NCBI GenBank assembly: GCA_010692635.1
Contig: JAAHGL010000027.1
Coordinates: 1 to 64,000 of the forward strand
Source: Symploca sp. SIO2C1
GTDB lineage: Bacteria; Cyanobacteriota; Cyanobacteriia; Cyanobacteriales; Coleofasciculaceae
Direction: 5' to 3'
DNA: 64,000 bases
Below, piece by piece: positions 57,235 through 64,000 of this stretch. The notes under the pieces are model-generated. The model saw only the letters and a list, made by a program, of their open reading frames with translations. It had not been told where the DNA came from and did not search any database. Within the stretch, counting starts at the first letter, position 1. The number at the start of each line of letters is the position of its first letter. The translations under genes were made by a program, and so were the position numbers.

Positions 57235-58893
57235 ATGTGTTTAAATAAAGATGACATCATAGGTGGTGCGCACTACCAAATCGTCAAGAAATTAGGGGAA
57301 GGGGGATTTGGTGAGACTTATTTGGCTCATGACACTCATCTCCCTGACAGGCCCCCGCGCCTTGTTAAGGAAATTACACCTTCATCCGACGAACCATCTG
57401 TCTTGGAGATAGTGGGAGAGCGATTTAACCGGGAAGCTAAAGCCTTGTACAACTTGGGTATGCATCCTCAAATTCCCCAGCTTTTTGAAAGTTTTCAGGA
57501 AAATGGAAAATTCTACTTGGTTCAGGAGTTCATTGAAGGTAACACTCTGAGGGAAGAACTTATACCAGAGAAGGTGTTTAGCGAGAAGGATATTGTTGAG
57601 CTATTGCGTAGCATTCTGGAGGTTCTAGATTTTGTTCATCAAGAGAAGGTGATTCACCGTGACATTAAGCCCTCTAATTTAATACGGCGAAAGCAGGATG
57701 GAAAGATTTTTCTGATTGACTTTGGGGCAATCAAGGAAATCAGAGGTGAGGCAGTTACCTCTCCAGGGCAGGTAAGCACAACCACTTCTATTGGTACAAG
57801 GGGTTATATAGCTCCCGAACAAGACTATGGTCAGCCACAATTGAGCAGTGATGTCTATGCCGTGGGAATGATTGGTATTTATGCTGCCACGGGGGTAAAT
57901 CCTTCAAGTGGTGAAATCAAAAGAGATGCAAATGGCGAGATTATCTGGCACCGTTGGGCAAAGGTTAGTCCGAGGCTAAAAAAGATTTTAGACAAAATGG
58001 TGCGTCATCGCGTCAAAGATCGTTATGCATCTGCGGGTGAAGTCCTACAAGACCTACGGAAGTTACAGCCCTTGGATAAAAAACCCCTGCCGAGAGTAAA
58101 GCAGTGGCAGCAGTTGGTTATATGGCCAGTTGGGATTTTGGCAGTAATAGGTTTTATTTACGTCAGTGTCACAAGCAATAAGTTGTCATCAGATTTGATG
58201 ACAGTATTACCAGAGCTTGAAAAGCAGAAAAAGTTAGTTATAAACGAAGAAGCAGAGGCAATTAACAATGGGTTATCACCTGATGACACCGTTGATTACA
58301 AAAACCATCTTGAAAACCTTAATAATAAGGTACTGAAACGAAATCCAGATTTACTTGAAGCTAGGCTTTTTAAAGCTCATTTGCTAGGTAAAATGAAAAA
58401 ACACGAACAAAAGTTTCTTATCTGTGATGAGATCATTAAATTTAAGTTGGACTTTGATTACGCTCGAAATTGTCGAGGATCTGCTCTAAGCGATAAAGGA
58501 AAGATACTATTTACTTTAGCGAAAAAACAAGTTAAAAATAGTACAGAATTTAGGAAATATATTACAGAAGCTAGTGCAGATTACAAAGATGCACTGAATG
58601 ACTTTACAAAAGCTATTACAATGGTTTATGAGTCTAATCAAGACCTTAGAGAATCCAAGCAAAAGTGCGATCGTAAGACTCAAGAAACGTTAAAAATTTG
58701 TGACCTAGCGGTGTTCTACTATAACAAGGCTGAAGTACTGTTTTATGCTCTAGAACTCAAAGGATTGGTAGAGAAAGATTTTTCCAAAGATGAGGCGAAG
58801 GATGAGGTGATTAAGTACTTAGAGGAAACACTTAAATTAGATCCACAATCTGATGAGGCACAAAGACTCATAGAAAAAGTTAATAATCTCTGA
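57235..58893 (+). CDS. Serine/threonine kinase with TM and TPR-like C-terminus
   Basis: 552 residues. Kinase domain 1-270: G-loop GEGGFGETYL, Lys45 in LVKEI, catalytic HRDIKPSNL with Asp143, and DFG Asp162. One TM helix at about 295-315 (LVIWPVGILAVIGFIYVS), then a helical TPR-like extracytoplasmic or cytoplasmic tail (YKDALNDFTKAITM, EALFYALELKG). Intact catalytic residues contrast with the upstream pseudokinase. Likely co-transcribed with it. Confidence 0.92.
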   Translation: MCLNKDDIIGGAHYQIVKKLGEGGFGETYLAHDTHLPDRPPRLVKEITPSSDEPSVLEIVGERFNREAKALYNLGMHPQIPQLFESFQENGKFYLVQEFIEGNTLREELIPEKVFSEKDIVELLRSILEVLDFVHQEKVIHRDIKPSNLIRRKQDGKIFLIDFGAIKEIRGEAVTSPGQVSTTTSIGTRGYIAPEQDYGQPQLSSDVYAVGMIGIYAATGVNPSSGEIKRDANGEIIWHRWAKVSPRLKKILDKMVRHRVKDRYASAGEVLQDLRKLQPLDKKPLPRVKQWQQLVIWPVGILAVIGFIYVSVTSNKLSSDLMTVLPELEKQKKLVINEEAEAINNGLSPDDTVDYKNHLENLNNKVLKRNPDLLEARLFKAHLLGKMKKHEQKFLICDEIIKFKLDFDYARNCRGSALSDKGKILFTLAKKQVKNSTEFRKYITEASADYKDALNDFTKAITMVYESNQDLRESKQKCDRKTQETLKICDLAVFYYNKAEVLFYALELKGLVEKDFSKDEAKDEVIKYLEETLKLDPQSDEAQRLIEKVNNL

Positions 58894-58978
58894 AACGGGA
58901 AAGGAGCGATACTCCACGGGGTTACAAGTAGCTCAAAAGTCTACTGAATTAAGCTTGTCACCCCGTCAGGCTTCTGTT

Positions 58979-59515
58979 TCAATTCGTAAGTCCTAGCCGA
59001 CTTCTAATCAAATAGGGTAAGTTCACTTTGTAGTAGGTTATATCCAAAGACCTGAACCTGGTAATCTTATCGTTAGTGCTTATATCAAGGATGCTTCCCA
59101 ATAGATTATCTAGCTTATTCTGATCAACCTCGCCTGGAAATCTTAATAATATGTGATCGCAAGAATCACGACTCTGGTGTTTAATACACATTGTGGAAGA
59201 ATTATTATCTTTCTTTACATTAATGAAGAAGTCCCATGCTTGTAGACCATTTGTCTCAATGTAAGCTTGTAGTTTTTCTGCTACATACTCACAGGACTCT
59301 TGAGCATTTAGATTCACATCTGTGGGCAAATTATTCCATTGAAAAAGAGGGAAAACTTCTTCAGCACTACTAATAATTGTGGTTTTGTTCTTACATTCAG
59401 CTTTATATTCCTCAACAGTTTCTGCTGTAGCAGGGCTACGTAAATTAGAGGTTGTGGTAGTGACTACAGCCAATACTGCTGCAACTAAAAAATGTGAATG
59501 TAATTTAATTTTCAT
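58979..59515 (-). CDS. COP23-like exported protein
   Basis: 178 residues with signal peptide (LVAAVLAVVTTTTSN) and a domain resembling cyanobacterial COP23 (circadian oscillating protein): FPLFQWNNLPT, ESCEYVAEKLQAYI, CIKHQSRDSCDHILLRFP and the conserved Cys pattern. It follows the exported CHAT protein at a distance of 105 bp. Function unknown. Confidence 0.7.
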   Translation of the reverse strand: MKIKLHSHFLVAAVLAVVTTTTSNLRSPATAETVEEYKAECKNKTTIISSAEEVFPLFQWNNLPTDVNLNAQESCEYVAEKLQAYIETNGLQAWDFFINVKKDNNSSTMCIKHQSRDSCDHILLRFPGEVDQNKLDNLLGSILDISTNDKITRFRSLDITYYKVNLPYLIRSRLGLTN

Positions 59516-59620
59516 GATGAGTAAACCTGTTTCTACCTTCCTACAAATTATATCAAATCAGATAAAACAACTTCTTATAAAATTTAAAAATCGCTTTCAT
59601 TTTTTAAGTTGATAGTCGTG

Positions 59621-62569
59621 CTATAGCCAATTATTAACCAAAACGTAAGGTGCCCAGTAAAGTGGATGGCTGTAATCTTTATTGTTTAAGATATCTATTT
59701 GGGCAAGACGGAGTGCTTCTGCTTTGTTCACATTAGGATTAGCTAACTCTTGGTAGAATTTAATCATGAGTGAGGCTGTAGCTTGATCTTCTCCCTTCCA
59801 AAGTAACCCCAGCGTACTGCTTGCCCCAGCTCGCACGGCTACTCCAGCCAGACCTAGCACAGCTCGCTTATTTCCTAATGCTGTTTGGCAGGCACTAAGA
59901 ACGAGCATTTGGACATTACTAGACTGGAGTAATTCTTCCAAGTCTCTGAGTTTGATATTCTCATCGAAAGCAACAATGAATGTTTCCTCAGGGTTAGAAT
60001 TGAAAAGGCCGTGAGTAGCTAAGTGTATTACAGAGGGTCTGAACTCTTCTAGCTTTTTTCGGAAGTTATTTTTTGTAAAATCACTATTAAGCAGTTGCTC
60101 GGTGCGAGATTGCTTTTTCGTAATTTCATTCAATTCTCTCACCACTTCGGGTAGTTTTTTTTCCTCTATACCTCTCTCATCTTTTCTTGGTTCGGATACT
60201 CCGGCAGCTAAAAGTTTGAGAGCCCTTCCCCTCTTCAAAGGTTCAGGATTTGTTAGCTGCAATCCTCGGCTTAGGACAACGCTTTTCTTTTGGACTAAAT
60301 AATAATCACCATCGTGGAGGGCAGCTAGTGGGATGTTCTGCAATGGTTCATCTAGTACAAACACCAACGTTTCAACGTCACCCCAGTGCTCTTCTAGAGG
60401 TTTGATTAACCAGCCATAGACTTCTTGTAAGTGTTGTAGCAATTCTTCAGGCTCTTTGTTGTGTGTCTCCAATTCCTTGTTAAGCAATTTATGACGCTCT
60501 TTTTTGCTTATCTCCAATTCTTCATTATTTTCTGCTTTTTTTTCTATAGTTTCTAGCGCTTGAATTTTGTTTTTGATAATGTTATACAAATTATCTAATG
60601 TCGAATTAAACTCTGTTTTATCGATTATTTGAGGAGGGATATAGATTAAATCTTTATTTGGTAATTTGAGAATGATATGTAGCTTGATATTATAATCAGC
60701 CTTTTCATTATCCTTCAAAACAATCGTATAAATAACAGCGGATTTTGGTGCTTGCGTGTTAATGAAGTTGTCAAGCTCCCCTTCTTCCTGTTTGTTTAGC
60801 GAACAGTTATCCTGAAAGAAGTTATCTATTTCGGCTAACTGTAGAGATTCAATAACGTTACGAGCTTTTCGGAGGTTTTCTTCAGAAGGATTCCCATTTT
60901 GCAATAGTAAACCGGCAAACTCTCGATGTAGGGGTTCCACTTCATCTCGAAAGTAAAATTGGGCATCTCGGTTGATAGTGACTAAATCAGGGCGTAAATT
61001 CTTGAGATTTTGGAAGGCTACCTCGTAAGCCCCTATTCCTCGTTGAATCTCTCCTTGGGCTTTGAAAATGCGTCCCAACTGCCACTGTAGACGATAAGTA
61101 ATATCGAGATTATCGCGGCTTTTAGCAGTAATATCCTTATGCAAAAGTTTGAGGGCTTCCTTTGTTTTCTCTTGAGCCTTATGCAAAAGTTTGAGGGATT
61201 TCTCCGTTTCCTCTTGAGCCTGTTTTTCGTACAGCTCACCGAGATAGCCGATAGCATAAGCTTCTGCTCTTTTATCTTTTAGGTTGTGAGCGTCTTGGAC
61301 AATCTGTTTTAACCGAGAAGGAGAATGTATTTTCTTAAATAAAGGAGCTACCGGCTCACACGAAACGGGGTTGTCATTAACATTATTACATTGTGTAAAG
61401 TAAATCTGAGCCAAGTTGAGCTGGGCGTAGACTAAGTTACGTTTAACTTCCCAAGGCAGTTCAGCAAACTGAAACTCGTCAAGCTGAGAATAGATATCTT
61501 GTAGTAAAGGTACTGTTTTATTTGTTAGATAACGCTTTAAACCCTGCCAATATGATAATGTGTCATTTGTTTTGGTCAGCTCTTGAACAACTTGCTCCCA
61601 CCCTCGCTTGATGTCTAGTAATAAGCTTAGCTCATTTAGTTGTGCATTAATTTTTGTATTGGGTGAAGCAGATGAATTAGCAGCTTCGTCATATGAGTTT
61701 AATGCTTCCTTATAGTAAACTAAAGCATCCTCAGGTTTTTGATAATTAGGATCCTCACCATTTTTAAACTCAGAATCGATATCTATAGCCTTATCAACCG
61801 GGTCTTCACTAACTCGTTTTCTTTTGCCTATAGCGCGTTCGGTATTGCCTAAACTGAGCAAAACTGTACTTTCCTGTTGGGGGTTTTCCCATTGTTTAAC
61901 TACCTCTAAAGCAAGCTTTAGTACAGCTTTGGATCTGTCCAAATATCCAACTCGTCGCAGAATTTCACCAAGACTACGCAAGCCAGTTACCTTCGTAAGT
62001 GGAGAAAGGGAAGTGGTTTTTTCCGGGAGATTTTTAATATCGGTGAAAGTTAGATTATTCTGAATTAATTCTCGGCAATCAGTATTGTTAAATTCAAAAG
62101 CTTGTAGTAAGGTACTGCAAGCTTTGGGGTTGAGTCCTCTAAGTTGTAGAGACTGGGATTTGTTAATTAAGCTACTGGTTCTTCCCTCCCAGTCACCCGC
62201 TTGCTCATAAGCCTCAGCTGCCTGTTGCCAGTATTTTTCTGCCTCACTTAACTGTCCGTTTTCGTAGTATCGTCGGGCTTGTCGTGCTAATTCTAAGGGA
62301 TTGGTAGCTTGAGAGATGAGGGATGATTGCTGCGGGAGATTAGACGCTCCCTGCTCAATCTCCTCTTGAGTAAGGAGAGGAAGAGATTCTACTGCAATTC
62401 CCCCCCAAAACTGGGGAGTAGGGGAGACAAGTATGACTTCTCCCTCATTGGTGAGAGTAACTCTAGCTGCCGACAAAGCTGGAACAGTGAGAGCAGAAGC
62501 CAGTCCCAGCAAGGCACAAAAGATTAGTACAAGCAGGCGGTGATGCACCCTGGTGATTCGTCGTTTCAA
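59621..62569 (-). CDS. Exported CHAT protease with TPR
   Basis: 982 residues. Basic N-terminus and hydrophobic helix LLVLIFCALLGLASALTVP are a signal peptide. Residues about 95-560 contain TPR repeats (ARRYYENGQLSEAEKYWQQAAE). The CHAT (caspase-like) domain is C-terminal: His853 in HLATHG and Cys894 in LSACQTA, with RGLQLTNPEPLKRG and GLLWKGEDQATASLM around. It cleaves proteins at unknown sites. The start overlaps the TpsB stop by ATGA (62566-62569), so it is made together with the outer-membrane transporter. A shadow ORF around 61033 is rejected. Confidence 0.92.
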   Translation of the reverse strand: MKRRITRVHHRLLVLIFCALLGLASALTVPALSAARVTLTNEGEVILVSPTPQFWGGIAVESLPLLTQEEIEQGASNLPQQSSLISQATNPLELARQARRYYENGQLSEAEKYWQQAAEAYEQAGDWEGRTSSLINKSQSLQLRGLNPKACSTLLQAFEFNNTDCRELIQNNLTFTDIKNLPEKTTSLSPLTKVTGLRSLGEILRRVGYLDRSKAVLKLALEVVKQWENPQQESTVLLSLGNTERAIGKRKRVSEDPVDKAIDIDSEFKNGEDPNYQKPEDALVYYKEALNSYDEAANSSASPNTKINAQLNELSLLLDIKRGWEQVVQELTKTNDTLSYWQGLKRYLTNKTVPLLQDIYSQLDEFQFAELPWEVKRNLVYAQLNLAQIYFTQCNNVNDNPVSCEPVAPLFKKIHSPSRLKQIVQDAHNLKDKRAEAYAIGYLGELYEKQAQEETEKSLKLLHKAQEKTKEALKLLHKDITAKSRDNLDITYRLQWQLGRIFKAQGEIQRGIGAYEVAFQNLKNLRPDLVTINRDAQFYFRDEVEPLHREFAGLLLQNGNPSEENLRKARNVIESLQLAEIDNFFQDNCSLNKQEEGELDNFINTQAPKSAVIYTIVLKDNEKADYNIKLHIILKLPNKDLIYIPPQIIDKTEFNSTLDNLYNIIKNKIQALETIEKKAENNEELEISKKERHKLLNKELETHNKEPEELLQHLQEVYGWLIKPLEEHWGDVETLVFVLDEPLQNIPLAALHDGDYYLVQKKSVVLSRGLQLTNPEPLKRGRALKLLAAGVSEPRKDERGIEEKKLPEVVRELNEITKKQSRTEQLLNSDFTKNNFRKKLEEFRPSVIHLATHGLFNSNPEETFIVAFDENIKLRDLEELLQSSNVQMLVLSACQTALGNKRAVLGLAGVAVRAGASSTLGLLWKGEDQATASLMIKFYQELANPNVNKAEALRLAQIDILNNKDYSHPLYWAPYVLVNNWL

Positions 62570-64000
62570 AATGGGTTGTACTCCACGCTAAAATACAGAC
62601 CTTTTTCTTGCAATGTCCTATTCCCCGCATCAAGATCTATCAACGGAATGCCCCAATCAAAGCGAATTGTGAAATGGTCTCCTTGCTCCCACCTTAAACC
62701 CAATCCTACACCTACCAGGGTATTGGGATCTGGGTTTTCCCTATCGATATTCCAGACAGTGCCCGCATTGACAAATGGCACTATCTGCAAAGTCCCTGGC
62801 AGCTTCAGTTCCTGGAGAAAGGGTAGCCGTGTTTCTGCTGAGAGCAAAACTCCATTATCCCCCAGCAATACATCCCGACGATAGCCTGGTACAGTTGTTT
62901 GACCACCCAAACCAAACTGCTCCAAAGGCACTAGGGAAGTGTTGGTTAGTTGAACATCAGAACGGAGCAAAAGAGTAGGGCTACTAGCAGTTGAACCGAA
63001 AATGCGGGACCACAGCAGCTGACCCCGCCAAGCCAAAAATTGGCTATCCGGCTCGTCATCGTTAATAGTGGCGTCAAAGGCACCAATGCCGAGACTAAAC
63101 AGAGAGCGGGCGGCAAAGATGGATTGACGCCTCTGCTGTGTCCATTCTTGACCAAATCGCAGGACAGATAGACGGGTTTCGCCCTGAGCATCTGCTCCAG
63201 GTGACAGGGGAAATCCAGTTCCCATCAGAGAGGAAGCACTTTCCCGTCGGGAAGCTGTCAGACTGAGGGCAAGTTCTTGGGTGATGTTGCTCCTGGCTTG
63301 TCGAATCACTGGCTGGCGAAAAGTCAGATCAAAGGACTGAGTATTCACCTCGATATCCAAGTCATCGAAGGGTGGTTCGATAATATTACTGTTGACAATG
63401 CCGACGCGGGAACTCAGGGTGCCATTATGGGGGCTAATCGGTACAGTATAGCTAACCTGGTATTGATTGCTGCCATCGGTATTGGTGTAATCCAAACTCA
63501 ACCCATCTCCCAATCCGAGTAAGTTAGCTTCCGATATCTCTATGCCCCGCTGGAAAGTGCCGACACTGGGGTTGCGGTTATTATTGAAACTAAGTGTGAT
63601 GTCGAAGGTGTCTGCTCCATTTACCTTCACTTCCAGCACAGACTGATCGATTTGCGTCCCAGCAGATAAATCGGCAGACAGACTACTAATCAAGGGGTCT
63701 AGTTGTAGCAGTTGCAGAGCCTCTTGCAGCTTGATTCTATTCAGGGGGGGACCTATGGCTAAAGCTAAGCGACTGCGCACGTAGTCTTCACTGAGCCGTC
63801 CACTGAGGATTTCTACGTTAATGTTTTCCTCTTCTAATTTGCCTTCGAGTACCTGGATTGTCACAAACTCAAGAACTTTGACAACCTCGGTACTTCCCTC
63901 CAAGGTTTCCTCAGAGGTTGGCTCCAGGTTTTGCTCAGGGATGTAGGCACCAGAAGTAATGTACTCGGCGTTGAAATAATGTTCGCTGATTTTATTCCCA
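62566..64000 (-). CDS. TpsB (ShlB/FhaC) outer-membrane transporter, N-terminus beyond window
   Basis: The frame runs from 62566 to the right edge without a stop, so the N-terminus is missing. It contains POTRA text (ITSGAYIPEQ, VKVLEFVTIQVLEGKLEEENINVEILSGRLSEDYVRSRL) and a beta barrel with the conserved TpsB blocks GVGLGLRWEQGDHFTIRFDWGIPL and RLPFLQEL; the C-terminal residue is Phe (SVEYNPF), typical of outer-membrane barrels. It secretes TpsA exoproteins. It overlaps the CHAT gene. Confidence 0.93.
   Translation of the reverse strand, partial: GNKISEHYFNAEYITSGAYIPEQNLEPTSEETLEGSTEVVKVLEFVTIQVLEGKLEEENINVEILSGRLSEDYVRSRLALAIGPPLNRIKLQEALQLLQLDPLISSLSADLSAGTQIDQSVLEVKVNGADTFDITLSFNNNRNPSVGTFQRGIEISEANLLGLGDGLSLDYTNTDGSNQYQVSYTVPISPHNGTLSSRVGIVNSNIIEPPFDDLDIEVNTQSFDLTFRQPVIRQARSNITQELALSLTASRRESASSLMGTGFPLSPGADAQGETRLSVLRFGQEWTQQRRQSIFAARSLFSLGIGAFDATINDDEPDSQFLAWRGQLLWSRIFGSTASSPTLLLRSDVQLTNTSLVPLEQFGLGGQTTVPGYRRDVLLGDNGVLLSAETRLPFLQELKLPGTLQIVPFVNAGTVWNIDRENPDPNTLVGVGLGLRWEQGDHFTIRFDWGIPLIDLDAGNRTLQEKGLYFSVEYNPF

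Overview
This window most likely comes from the genome (chromosome or large replicon) of a filamentous cyanobacterium. The palindrome GCGATCGC (HIP1) recurs in most genes, short tandem heptamer repeats (STRRs) fill many spacers, and the gene content is typical of cyanobacteria: a TPS-type filamentous haemagglutinin, Uma2 nuclease, PEP-CTERM-like protein, COP23-like protein, exported CHAT-TPR protein, Ser/Thr kinases with TPR tails and an RTX haem peroxidase. No rRNA, tRNA or CRISPR array was found.

Layout. (1) 1-3.2 kb: the 5' part of a large TpsA exoprotein on the minus strand, cut by the window edge, a spacer with a dispersed hairpin, and a 52-residue ORF. (2) 3.2-25 kb: a leftward late operon of a P2-like contractile-tailed phage. 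In transcription order it encodes a ParB-methyltransferase, small and large terminase, portal, minor head protein, a ParA/ribbon-helix-helix partition pair, protease/scaffold, cement protein, major capsid, connectors, tail terminator, sheath, tube, a tail-chaperone pair with an apparent -1 frameshift, tape measure, gpU, hub gpD, a possible gp25-like protein, a tail-fibre-like protein and an HNH protein. Many of these genes overlap by TAATG, TGATG or ATGA. (3) 25-28.6 kb: small accessory genes (RHH protein, Uma2, PEP-CTERM-like, short tyrosine recombinase). (4) 28.5-43.1 kb: leftward early and accessory phage/plasmid genes: cytosine methyltransferase, Rad52-like annealing protein, DUF932 protein, ParB-methyltransferase-like protein, DEAD/DEAH helicase, coiled-coil membrane protein and several unknowns. 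(5) 43.1-43.6 kb: a divergent control region rich in inverted repeats. (6) 43.6-47.9 kb: a rightward operon of small genes, a terminator and a large RepA-like AAA+ ATPase. (7) 48-54.8 kb: three leftward redox genes (FHA-FNR-ferredoxin, polyferredoxin membrane protein, RTX haem peroxidase). (8) 55-59 kb: a ParB-like/HTH fragment, then a pseudokinase/kinase pair. (9) 59-64 kb: COP23-like, exported CHAT-TPR and TpsB genes, the last cut by the right edge.

Reading. The 3.2-47.9 kb block carries virion genes together with ParA/RHH partition genes, a RepA-like ATPase and a recombinase, so it resembles an integrated or extrachromosomal phage-plasmid. It seems incomplete, because no baseplate J/I/spike or lysis genes were recognised. 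The most unusual observations are: two four-helix-bundle (S23/IVP-like) genes, each enclosed by inverted heptamer arrays; a par operon bracketed by matching 8-bp repeat arrays; a redox trio that resembles a split dual oxidase; a pseudokinase next to an active-looking kinase; and a family of small dispersed hairpins that has spread through the phage spacers.
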